Shown here: in pieces, positions 23,223 to 32,602 of the stretch
Position numbering within the stretch: the stretch's first letter is position 1
Layout: each line of letters starts with the position of its first letter
Assembly (NCBI GenBank): GCA_037179515.1
Contig: JAXCGZ010011663.1
Span: forward strand, 40,001-81,182
Direction: 5' to 3'
DNA: 41,182 bases
DNA from: Halocaridina rubra
Lineage: Eukaryota > Arthropoda > Malacostraca > Decapoda > Atyidae
Program-made: the position numbers and the translations under genes
Notes under the pieces: generated by a model
Seen by the model: only the letters and a program-made list of their open reading frames with translations
Databases searched by the model: none
What the model was told of the DNA's origin: nothing

Positions 23223-23265
23223 TTAAGTAGAGTATTTCACCTTTCACCAAGATGCCTGGTAGACA

Positions 23266-26200
23266 CTACTGTCTGTCAGCTGGCACTCCTCTTAGAAACC
23301 CTCTCCAGTCTTCTCGTTCTTCGTACCAGTTATTTTCTTCCACTTCCCGCAGAGACGTTCCTCTCCTTTCCAAAGCTGTCGCCACACCTTCCAGCCATCT
23401 TTTCCTTGGTCGGCCCACTGGCCTCTTCCCTTGCGGCTTCCAAATAAGGTACTTCTTTGGTTTTCTATGTTCTTCCATCCTCATTACATGTCCGTACCAC
23501 CGCAGCTTTCTCTTTTCTATATCATCCAGCAGGGGTAACACATTCACTTCATTCCTAATGTACTCATTTCTAATTTTGTCTCTTCTTGTAACATTCTTGA
23601 TTAGCCTGAGTACTTTCATTTCGGCCGCTTGCAGCTTTGATTTTGTCTTCGTTGTGAGCGACCAGGTCTCTGATCCGTAGAGCAATATCGGCTTTAAGAT
23701 GCTTTGATAAATTGTGACTTTGCACTTCATTGGTATGTTGGCATCTCGGAGTAGAGGGTACATCAACCCAACATTTCTGTTATATTTCGCAATTCTGTTA
23801 TTTATTTCTACCTCCTGCATGTTGTTACTTCCGACATTTACCCCCAAATGGGTGTAGTTGTCAACCTGGTGAAGTTTGTCCTGACCAATATATATATCTA
23901 GCAGCCGTTCTTTGTTTCTTGATATGACCATTATCTCAGTTTTACCTCTTTGGGTATTGATCTTCATTCCGTTACTCTCCATTCCAGTCCACCATTTAGT
24001 TGCTACTTCTTGGATATCTGCTGCGGAACTAGCCAGCACCACCACATCATCTGCATACAACAAAGTTTCCTCTCCATTCTCGCCGATCTTTATGTCTCTT
24101 ATGCATTTATCCATGAACACTATGAACAGAAGTGGTGAAAGCACATCGCCTTGTCTTACACCCGACTTGATGGAGAACTCCTCGCTCTCAATTTTCTGAG
24201 TTCTTACTCTGCTGGTGCAACTTGAATATACACTTACTATTGCTCTCACCAACTTCGGTGGCACTCTATAGTGTTCATCCATTAATATGTTCCATAGGTG
24301 GTTCCTATTTACACAGTCAAAAGCCTTTTGGAGATCGATAAATAGGGCATATTTGTCAATGCCCCATTCCCAACTTTTTTCCAGTAACATTTTAACAGCA
24401 AATATTGGGTCAGTAGTACTACGTCCCGGTCTGAAACCATATTGGCTATCATCCAAAACGTCCTCCACACATCGTCTCAACCTTCCTTCCAAAATTCGAG
24501 TATAAATTTTTCCAGCATGGGACAGCAATGTCACTCCTCGGTGATTGTCGCATTCAGTCTTGTCCCCCTTTTTCAGAATTGGGCTGATAATTCCCTTCTG
24601 CCAATCTGAAGGTACGATTTCTGTAAGGTAGGCAGCGTTACATATGTCCAACAATTTCTTAACCACACTTTCCCCCCCTGCCTTCAGCAGCTCCACCGGC
24701 AAGCCATCCTCTCCGGGGGCTCTTCCGTTTCTCATCCTTGCCATAGCCACCTTCACTTCATTCATAGTGATGAGTTCCACCTCTCCATCTCTCCGGATGA
24801 TATGGTTTTCGGGTATCCCCTGGTTACTTGGTATATTTAGCATTTCATCAAAATACTCCCTCCATCTCTGCGATATTTCGTTGTGCTCGGTTAAGAGAGA
24901 TCCAGTCTTATCCTTTATTGCATAGCTGGTATTATTTCTTTTTCCTCGGTAATTCCTTGCTAGGTTGTATAAAAGTTTCCTGGTTCCTTCATAGTCAGAC
25001 TCCAACTCCTCCCCAATCTTCTTCCAACTATCTGTTTTTGCTTTTCTTTTTATCCTCTGAGCTTCATTTCTGGCCAATTCATACTGTGCTCTATCCCCTT
25101 GGGATCTTGTTTTTAGCCATCTTCTGAACCCATTCATTTTGGCTTTCACCGCACTTTTCACTTCTTCATTCCACCAAGGGGTTCTCTTCTTTTGTCCTCT
25201 ATATGGTACTTTCTGGCCTAGGACTTCGCTTGCAGCTTCAGCAACTTCAGTCTTGAAACTGTTCCACATTGATTCAGAGCTGTCTCCCACCTCCCCCATA
25301 TCAACATTTTCCAGCTTAGTCTTGATACTCCGTCCCAACTCCTCCTTTGTTGCCTCCACTCTTATTTTGCTCAGCTTATATCGTTTTGCTCCTCTGCATC
25401 TGTTTCTGTTTGGTTTTTTGATGTTTATTTTCGCCAAGACCAGTCTGTGATCTGCATCTAATGACACAGATGGAATTGCCTTGACATCGCAAAATATGCC
25501 TCTGTTGTTTGTCAGAAAAAGGTCAATCATAGAGCTCTGTGAGTAAGTGTGTGTGTTACTATTGTATCTGTACCAAGTCCACTTTTGACTCATTCTGTGC
25601 TTATAATATGTATTCATTATTTGCATGTTATTGATTTTAGCAAAATCCAAAATTCTGACTCCTGCTTCATTTTGGTCTCCCACGCTGAATGCTCCCATAT
25701 TACTATCATAATTCCTTCTGTCGCATCCTATGTGTCCATTGAAGTCTCCACATATGATCACATTATTCTGGTATTTGACACTGTCCACTGTCTCCTGCAG
25801 CTCCACATAGAATTCCTCCTTCTCAGCTGTTGGTCGGCCCTGTTGTGGCACATATACTTGTATAATACTGACCCCATCTTCAATTTTCAAATCAATTGCG
25901 ACCATCCTTGCACTTATGTGGGTCACTTTTTCCACAGCGTCTCCCAATGTTGGTTCCAGGAGAAATCCAACGCCATGCTTTGAATCGTCTCCCCCACTGT
26001 AGATCAGTCTATAGTTCTCATGGACAATCCTATCGCCACTTCCTCTCAGCCTGGTTTCCGATAGGGCCAGCAGAGACAGCCGCCTCATCTTCATCACCTC
26101 AACCAGCTCCTCCTCCTTATTTCTGAGAGTAGCTACGTTAATTATACCAAAGCGAAGTTTATTTCCATTATTCAAATTCGTTAGTCCATGTTCAGTTGCG

Positions 26201-26316
26201 GTCGTAATCGAAGAGGTCCGTCCCAACCCGGGGATTCTTTGCACCCCCCTCCTATTCAAAGGCTGCCGGGGACTGGGGGCCATTTCTCTTTGGTGAGCCA
26301 TGCATAGCTTGAGCAT
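23266..26316 (-). CDS. RTE-clade endonuclease-reverse transcriptase, 1016 aa, intact
   Basis: ATG at 26316 (minus), no internal stop. The apurinic-type endonuclease occupies about residues 54-295: RFGIINVATLRN (Asn60), ALSETRLRG (Glu87), GDFNGHIG (Asp191, Asn193), SSMIDLFLTNN, SLDADHRLV (Asp288, His290). RT spans about residues 500-780: DNHRGVTLLSHAGKIYTRIL, QYGFRPGRSTTDPIFAV, FIDLQKAFDCVN (Asp661), GVRQGDVLSPLLF and LLYADDVVVL (Asp756, Asp757). The C-terminus carries LRWYGHVMRMEEHRKPK and GRPRKRW, conserved in arthropod RTE proteins. It nicks the target and copies its own RNA there, and such enzymes commonly mobilise SINEs in trans. All expected catalytic residues are present, so it is a credible active source. 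Confidence 0.96.
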   Translation of the reverse strand: MLKLCMAHQREMAPSPRQPLNRRGVQRIPGLGRTSSITTATEHGLTNLNNGNKLRFGIINVATLRNKEEELVEVMKMRRLSLLALSETRLRGSGDRIVHENYRLIYSGGDDSKHGVGFLLEPTLGDAVEKVTHISARMVAIDLKIEDGVSIIQVYVPQQGRPTAEKEEFYVELQETVDSVKYQNNVIICGDFNGHIGCDRRNYDSNMGAFSVGDQNEAGVRILDFAKINNMQIMNTYYKHRMSQKWTWYRYNSNTHTYSQSSMIDLFLTNNRGIFCDVKAIPSVSLDADHRLVLAKINIKKPNRNRCRGAKRYKLSKIRVEATKEELGRSIKTKLENVDMGEVGDSSESMWNSFKTEVAEAASEVLGQKVPYRGQKKRTPWWNEEVKSAVKAKMNGFRRWLKTRSQGDRAQYELARNEAQRIKRKAKTDSWKKIGEELESDYEGTRKLLYNLARNYRGKRNNTSYAIKDKTGSLLTEHNEISQRWREYFDEMLNIPSNQGIPENHIIRRDGEVELITMNEVKVAMARMRNGRAPGEDGLPVELLKAGGESVVKKLLDICNAAYLTEIVPSDWQKGIISPILKKGDKTECDNHRGVTLLSHAGKIYTRILEGRLRRCVEDVLDDSQYGFRPGRSTTDPIFAVKMLLEKSWEWGIDKYALFIDLQKAFDCVNRNHLWNILMDEHYRVPPKLVRAIVSVYSSCTSRVRTQKIESEEFSIKSGVRQGDVLSPLLFIVFMDKCIRDIKIGENGEETLLYADDVVVLASSAADIQEVATKWWTGMESNGMKINTQRGKTEIMVISRNKERLLDIYIGQDKLHQVDNYTHLGVNVGSNNMQEVEINNRIAKYNRNVGLMYPLLRDANIPMKCKVTIYQSILKPILLYGSETWSLTTKTKSKLQAAEMKVLRLIKNVTRRDKIRNEYIRNEVNVLPLLDDIEKRKLRWYGHVMRMEEHRKPKKYLIWKPQGKRPVGRPRKRWLEGVATALERRGTSLREVEENNWYEEREDWRGFLRGVPADRQ

Positions 26317-26356
26317 AGAGGTTTTTACATCAGTGGGTTGCTAGCCCTATCCTGAT

Positions 26357-26423
26357 AACCCTCCTCATTTATCCGGGCTTGGGACCGGCATTGGTTGCCC
26401 AGTGCTTGTTTGGGTTCCCAATG
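26357..26423 (-). promoter_or_regulatory. Structured 5' leader of the RTE with nested pairings (HDV-like topology, unproven)
   Basis: In minus sense, CATTGG (26423-26418) can pair with CCAATG (26394-26389), AACCC (26416-26412) with GGGTT (26361-26357), and CCGG (26388-26385) with CCGG (26376-26373). This order gives an interlocked P1/P2/P4 layout like HDV-type self-cleaving ribozymes, which are known at the 5' ends of some RTE elements. The expected catalytic C after P4 is not evident and the helices are short. Structure and activity are inference. Confidence 0.3.
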
Positions 26424-26443
26424 GCTGAGTTAAGTAGAGTATT

Positions 26444-29400
26444 AGCATGTATAAACAGGTAAAATGCAATAGACTATAACATCAACAGTAATTTCTATAA
26501 GAGACCCTACCGTCATAAGTTCTATTCCTATCATTATTAGGGGCATTGATTTGTCTTAAAATTAAGCCTTAAAAACTACTCCTGAAACAAAACATGTTTT
26601 ATTTTCATATTATATTACTATTCAGAGCCCAATGGATAGGACGACTTTTACTTTCTCTGTCTAGGACGACTTTTACTTTCCTCTGTCTAGGACGACTTTC
26701 GTTCTCTCTCTGTCTAGGACGACTTTTACTTTCCTCTGTCTAGGACGACTTTTACTTTCCTCTGTCTAGGACGACTTTTGTTTTCTCTGTCTAGGACGAC
26801 TTTCGTTCTCTCTGTCTAGGACGACTTTTACTTTCTCTGTCTAGGACGACTTTTACTTTTCTCTGTCTAGGACGACTTTTACTTTCTCTGTCTAGGACGA
26901 CTTTCGTTCTCTCTGTCTAGGACGACTTTTACTTTCTCTGTCTAGGACGACTTTTGTTTTTCTCTGTCTAGGACGACTTTTACTTTCTCTGTTCCTTGCT
27001 CATGAATTCTTGCTAGGTGCGATTCCCCGGTTTCCCTCGGGGATTCTTTCGCTTTCACATCCCCCGCCGTCCTTGCTGCAGGCCCAGGTTTGTTGCCATA
27101 TCTCTGTTACTCGGTTAGGCAGAGCAAAAAGGACAAGGACTGGGCCCCATCCCGCGAATCCTTCCATCCCGGCTTTCTCGTCCTGCCCTCGGCCGATCTT
27201 GACTAAGATCCCCCACGCAGGAGACCTCCAACGTCACAGCGTTTCTCTTCCTTTACGGCCCTCGCACGTACCTTCGAAGTAGATCTCGGGATGAAAGTTT
27301 GAACCTATATCACTACTACAGTTGTAAGAAAGGTTCCCTATGACTTCAGGGTACCAACAATGGCCATACATTGGTAATCGAGGCTATACTTTGCCTCCCC
27401 TGCAACTGCAAGTGATTGCAATCTCTATTCAATGGGCATTAGGGACTTGTCTGACGGACAAAATCTAAAGACTTTTAGAACTTGCAGGTCGGGGCTGCCT
27501 AGGAATAGGGTGGTAATGGAAGGTATGTGTCTACACAACTAGATTATTATTCCAAGATACTTAGGACTTAGCAACTGCTACATAGCATTACTCTACTATA
27601 AATGTCAAAAAGAACAATCATTAAATGCTGAGAAAAGCCACTAAAGAAACATTCTTATTAGCGGTGGCTACAGTAACATCAAGTATGAATTCAGATAAAA
27701 GATACAAATCATCAAGTTACTGCTGATTTCATTTCAAAAATAATACTTAGCAACAGGCCATTGAGAGATAGCAACGATATCAGTCAACACAATAACATTA
27801 CTAATAATCATGATCTAAAAATAAGAATAATAAACAATAAGAATAAATATACTAAATCAAAAATATCAATATATATACAATGGAGACTGGCATTCAGAAG
27901 TAAGAACAGAGTTCTATACTTATATTTCATAGTGATGCTTATTCTAACACAGTCTCCTTTAATATTCAAATTCCTGCTGTCATAATCAATGTATATATAT
28001 ATAGCATAAGTGGCAACTTGCTGGCTCCACCATTTGTCAATGGGAGTTCTATCTATTCTCTAAACAGTTGCGACATGTGGCAAAAATATTTTAGGCAAAT
28101 GGCGGTACTACCGATATCTTATCAGTATTTATGCAATAACAGCATGCAACAATCTATCAACTGAAATAAAATGTAGGCACAATTATCGCCTAGCTTCGCT
28201 GGAATAAAAACAAAAAGAAAAAATCAAAGACGGCAACGCTCTGTTAGCAGCAGGAGAGGCCTCTGTCAGTTTCAGCGTCGCGTGAAAGGTAGGAGAGAGA
28301 GAGAGAGAGAGGTAGAGTGACCGTGGAATACGTTGCGGTTTTCACTCACAAGTCAGCTGAGCTGGGCCTCTGTCTTTTACTTGTACTGAAAATAAAGAAT
28401 TGTCGCAGAGTATCTCTAATAATAAAATAAGTAAACAAATGAACGTGAACAAACGTTAGCAATGACTATCGATAGAGTCTTATGTTTATTGTCAGCGGCT
28501 ATTCTCATTCCTGATTAAAAAAAAACGAAAGCAAAAAGAACTTAGTGTACAACTGCAAGACTGTCGAAGCATAAATCCATTCCTCTCTGTTTAATCTTGA
28601 TAAGGACTTTACTGTAACAGCATACACATCCTTGTCTATAATGCCAATCTCTCTCTTTTCATGCTATAAATCACTGATGAAATTAAAACAAAAAAAACTA
28701 AAATCATATGTGACAGTATCCCTACTATTATCAACAAAAGTACAAATATCCTTCTCTTAACAACTTCTTAAAAAGGACTTAAGTGTCATTAATTTTAACT
28801 TTAAAACTCAGCAAATAATCTCTAATAATCTCAATTATCTTTAATTAGCCCGATTGTAATCTAAAATTCATGAAAATGCTAGGGATTAACCATGGTTATC
28901 TCTGGATAATCTTTTCAGAATCCTTTAAGTAAGATTTTAAAGATTTCTTCAATACAAAAAGAACTATTACAAAAACGGGTATCTAAGAATATAAAAAGTC
29001 TATCTCTGTGTATGCAATAATAAAAACAAAAAGTATATCTCATTATCAACAGTAAGGAATACATTTTGCTTAAACTTCCAAATCTCGCACGGAGTTGTAC
29101 ATAAACATTTCAAACATAAAATATATATCTTCTTTTACTATCTCGAATTTGACTTATATCTGCTCTCTCAAATACGGGATACAGCTGTGTAACATTCTTG
29201 TTGTCATTTCGTGTCAGCTCTCACTCTTTCTTTATGACCAAGCCGAAATAATTTTGATAAAACATTATCATGGCTAAAACTCGCAAAGTTTTACTTTATC
29301 AATCTAACATATCTCTTCAGACAAATAATGTATATACTGCAGCTAGCAAAGAAAATAAAGAATCATTCATAGATTCACGTCCTTTATCACGTAACATCTA

Positions 29401-30798
29401 TCTTGGAATCTCTCGGAAATCGAATAATAATCTCAATGGCGGAGTAGGGGACAAAACAAAAATAAAACAACCTCGGCATTTCAACCATATCTGGGCAGGT
29501 GGAGAATTACCTTCTCATCCATATCCCTCACTAGATATTGCAACAGCGCATCACCTCCCATAAATACACTCTGATATGGCATGCAGAAGGACCTGGCGGA
29601 GCAGGGGAACGATCCTCGCAGACTCCCCAATCATGCTTCCTAACGGTGCTTTCCGCGATTTCACCCCCTAGAGCAACCCTCCCATTATACCCCCAGTCAT
29701 TCATACTCACTCGCTATCACATTCGCTATATCACTTTCAAGTCAATCATCTCCGTTCTGTAAAATTCCCTTTCATTTACAACATGTTGGTTTTCCTTTCC
29801 CGGTCTCTCTGAAGAAGAGTAAAGGTGAAATCTCGGCTGAGCCGTGCGGTCACAGACTCCCTCACCAGTCCTAAGTCCCATTCTAACGAACAAACAAACA
29901 TTCTACTCCCTTGAAGCTACGTTTGGGTGACACTGAAAAACCTTCCCTATTCTAGGACAGCACAAACTACTCTAATTTACTCTTACTTTCACCTGCATAG
30001 CGTGAAATCAAAAAACTCATCTCTAACTAATATCACGAAATTTCTTATTCTTCAAAAAAACATGCCACACACGTATCGTAATATCAATTCCCCATCATCA
30101 TAACACAAAAAGAACGATCTGTCGTTTATGTCTTTCCCTCGCTAAAACATTACTCCCGCGGATAAAAACAAACAAAAAAAAAGAAAAAAAACTTAAAAAC
30201 AGGCGCAATCGTAACACTCGATTTCTTACGCTTTAAGAAATTAATATAACAATGATTTTACACGTGCTTTAAAATATCAAAGCTCAGTACAATTACTACA
30301 GATTCACAATAACGAGGTTGGGAGATCGAGTGGTCACTTCCGCATTCCTTTCTCGAAAACCACACGTGGTCTATGAAACTCTTAAAAGCAGATGCACGTA
30401 TATTTCTCACTATAATTCTTACGCTTAAGAAATTAATAGACTGTAATAGTGATTTCACGTGCATTAAATTTTTCAATTAAAAATCGATACATTCGCGTTT
30501 TTAAAATTCAATCTAAGCATTAATACAAATAAATGGAACGCACTTCCAACGCAAATTCTTTATATTACTCAAATTATAACAAAAACGGAGTTTATTACTG
30601 CTTATAGCTATTAGTACAAATTATCCATGTTAGTAATGGGTACAGAAATTCTAATTTTATCAACTTATTAAGCGCCACACCCCTTATAAGCGGGTTGGCT
30701 GAGTCAAAGCATAACTACAAGATAAAATGGCGGCGTCCACCGACCTCAATTTCTTTTACTAATTGTCCCATTACTCACTGGATACAGATCACAAGTAC
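26444..30798 (-). other. Non-coding internal region of the gag-only LTR element
   Basis: About 4.35 kb without any recognisable retroelement enzyme on either strand; open frames are short and of biased composition. It contains a 14-unit minisatellite (26637-26992), a GC-richer block (27000-27300), a GA run (28290-28312) and a CCCCTTATAAGCGGG motif (30679-30693). It probably serves as packaged non-coding genome of a dependent element. Confidence 0.7.
26637..26992. repeat. 25-bp minisatellite, 14 units
   Basis: The unit core is GGACGACTTT followed by TACTTTCTCTGTCTA, with variants GTTTT and CGTTCTCT, repeated 14 times with 24-28-bp spacing. It lies wholly inside the LTR element. In element sense (minus) it is purine-rich. 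Confidence 0.96.
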
Positions 30799-31452
30799 TT
30801 AGCTTATTTTAAGGAGGTGGTCCTGAAAAACTTCATGGCAGAAGGCAAGGAAGGAGAGGGTTCTCCTTCTTCTCTTCGCGTAAAATCGTCGAATCGCCGT
30901 CTTCTTGGTCGGATCCGGCAACTTATACCTCTTGTAATGGGCATTTTCACTCAATGCTCCGGTCACACTTCGGCTTACTAAGAAATATCTTAGAAATAGT
31001 TCTTTCAAAGTTTTATAATATTTTCTATTTGACCACTCGTCACTTCTCATCCGCAGACCCAAGTATTTCAGGAAGTCGGTCGCGGGAATTATGGACGGAC
31101 ATTCACGGTCTTTTACATTTGCGCCGTCGAGGTATAAAAGTGAATTCTTGACCCGAGGCGTCTTTACAACCAGGGCACAGGGTGGGGGCTGGGCCTGCTG
31201 CGTTCCCTGTGTCACCACGGGGTTCGGAGCGGCCGGCTGTTCGTCGATGTTTGAGGCGTCGGTTTCGCTGTCGGCGTCGGCCAAGTTCCTTCTCGACGGA
31301 GCGGCGTCGGCGCGTGCTTGTAGGCGCCGCACTTGCTCCTCCAGTTCGAGAATTCTCCGGTGTTTGGCCTCGTCACTCATTTCTTGAATTGGGAGATGTT
31401 GGATTTCTGCTTTTGCCATTCTTATTTTCTCTGCACGGGTCTGCACTGGCAT
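30799..31452 (-). CDS. Gag-like ORF of the LTR element, 217 aa
   Basis: ATG at 31452 (minus), 66 bp after the 5' LTR. Residues about 1-50 (opening MPVQTRAEK) include HRRILELEEQVRRLQARAD, a strong coiled-coil heptad pattern. An acidic/proline linker follows (about 60-90), and the C-terminal half is basic and hydrophobic (DFLKYLGLRMRSDEW, then RRFYAKRRRRTLSF). No zinc knuckle, protease or polymerase motif is present. By position as first ORF after the primer site and by the coiled coil, I infer a Gag-like protein. Sequence family is not recognised, and the C-terminal part may be frameshifted. Confidence 0.55.
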   Translation of the reverse strand: MPVQTRAEKIRMAKAEIQHLPIQEMSDEAKHRRILELEEQVRRLQARADAAPSRRNLADADSETDASNIDEQPAAPNPVVTQGTQQAQPPPCALVVKTPRVKNSLLYLDGANVKDRECPSIIPATDFLKYLGLRMRSDEWSNRKYYKTLKELFLRYFLVSRSVTGALSENAHYKRYKLPDPTKKTAIRRFYAKRRRRTLSFLAFCHEVFQDHLLKIS

Positions 31453-31489
31453 TCACCTGTCTCTTCGTATGTTTTTTTTTTTTTTTTTT

Positions 31490-31517
31490 CGTGAAGATCG
31501 TACCGCACTGCCACCAC
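31490..31517 (-). promoter_or_regulatory. Putative primer-binding site of the LTR element
   Basis: Directly after the 5' LTR end (CCACGTCA, minus sense) comes GTGGTGGCAGTGCGGTACG. A TGG start one base from the LTR fits a tRNA 3' CCA complement. I could not assign the tRNA. The GTGGTG element is repeated inside the LTR after each ACGTCA-like motif. Confidence 0.5.
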
Positions 31518-32276
31518 TGACGTGGAGCTTATAGCTATTCCACCGTAAGCCACCACTGACGTGGAGGTTTTATTATTATCTCACCGAGCGTCACCACTGT
31601 CGTATTGGTTTTTGTTTATTCCATCTAATGACACCACTAACGTAGGGCTTTTCCTCCTACGTATATTTCCTCTAATTATTATGGTAGCGTGGTTTGTTAG
31701 GTTAAATATTCGTACCTGATGGGTACAAGGTAAGAATGGACAAGCAGTAGTTCCTTTACTTATATTTATTCTAGAGTACAACACAACCGACGCCTCAATG
31801 CCCCTATGCCCCCACCCTATGACTATCACAATCTATGATCTATTCGTGCCCCTGGTAAGGTTCTGACTAAATGTCTCTGCCCTGGGTGGCTCTTTAAATA
31901 CCCCCAGGGCAGGGCGTGGCTTAACATCCAATTCTCCAATGAAATCAGTCAGATCTAGTCCTAGCTAATCAGCGCCAGGTTCAAAGTGGAATCCCACCTA
32001 CTTCCGGGGAGGAGTTATTGGGCATTTCTCCTGGGCAGGTTCCTGCGTACGAAACACAAGTTTATGTTTTCTTGTGGTTTAGGAAATGGCTAACTTCCTG
32101 TCCTTTCTTGCCCTTCTCGATGCCAGGTCCTAAATCTCTCGGTTCCGGTCATATATTTCCTTGGCACTTTCTACAAACATTGTAATAAAATATCCGTGCC
32201 CTCGACCAACCGTTTCCGCTCAAGATCTGTTACAAGTTTCAGATTCTGGCTTCAGCATGGCGGAAGTCATACGACA
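31518..32276 (-). repeat. 5' LTR (759 bp) of the gag-only element
   Basis: Near-identical to 21976-22808 apart from lacking the 76-bp (two-module) segment, with a handful of point differences. It has TATTTAAA (31893-31900) and AATAAA (31765-31770) in minus sense. LTR-end motifs start at 31518, 31557, 31598 and 31638, a 39-41-bp rhythm. Confidence 0.92.
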
Positions 32277-32280
32277 CAGG

Positions 32281-32449
32281 GGCACGGATAGATCAGAGAT
32301 TGTGATAGTCATAGGGTAGGGGCATTGAGGCGTCGAAGATGCGTTGTACTCTAGAATAAATTAAGATAAAGGAATCACTGCTTGTCCATTCTTACCTTGT
32401 ACCCGTCTGGTACTAATAATTATAACGTAGTAAGTAAATCATTACGTCA
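32281..32449 (+). repeat. Older solo LTR, second part
   Basis: It continues the LTR broken at 21975: GGCACGGATAGATCAGAG, an AATAAA-containing stretch (CTAGAATAAATTAAG), TTACCTTGTACCCGTCTGG, and ends ATTACGTCA before GTAA. It ends at the first ACGTCA motif, without the extra modules seen in the younger LTR. Confidence 0.85.
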
Positions 32450-32512
32450 GTAATAGTAGTAGTTGTTGTTGTCGTATTACAAGATTTATTTATTTATTTA
32501 TTTATGATGATG

Positions 32513-32602
<90 letters not shown>
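32450..32602 (+). mobile_element. tRNA-derived SINE, copy B, 3' part with (ATT)n tail
   Basis: GTAATAGTAGTAGTTGTTG followed by TTGTCGTATTACAA continues the SINE interrupted at 21555 and matches copy A's 3' end (20540-20575, inverted). It then passes through TTTA repeats into (ATT)n (32515-32602). Confidence 0.7.

Larger units (their letters stand above)
23237..26429 (-). mobile_element. Full-length RTE-type LINE with 14-bp target duplication
   Basis: Bounded by perfect direct repeats TTAAGTAGAGTATT (23223-23236 and 26430-26443). It comprises a 113-bp 5' leader, one 1016-codon ORF, and a 29-bp 3' UTR ending in the short tandem repeat GGTGAAAGGTGA (minus sense). A minimal 3' UTR with a simple-repeat tail and a single EN-RT ORF are RTE-clade features. 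The perfect duplication and open frame argue for recent insertion. Confidence 0.95.
21976..32276 (-). mobile_element. Gag-only LTR retrotransposon (LARD-like), about 7.1 kb without its RTE insertion
   Basis: Direct LTRs (5' LTR 31518-32276, 3' LTR 21976-22808) are nearly identical outside one 76-bp indel, have TG...CA ends, and are flanked by CAGG (21972-21975 and 32277-32280). A purine tract GGGAGGGA abuts the 3' LTR, and a primer-site-like sequence follows the 5' LTR. The internal region has one gag-like ORF and no RT, integrase, protease or RNase H. It is a large non-autonomous derivative. Low LTR divergence points to a young insertion. Confidence 0.88.

Noticed and set aside
23252..26126. 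Numerous plus-strand frames of 60-140 codons
   Set aside because: They are antisense shadows of the intact minus-strand RTE ORF.
26637..26992. Regularly spaced direct repeats that could be mistaken for a CRISPR array
   Set aside because: Units are contiguous with no unique spacers, the context is eukaryotic, and the array lies inside an LTR retrotransposon; it is a minisatellite.
27010..27282. A 90-residue plus frame in a GC-richer block
   Set aside because: Pro/Ser-rich, no domain, on the strand opposite to the LTR element's sense; likely chance in GC-rich DNA.
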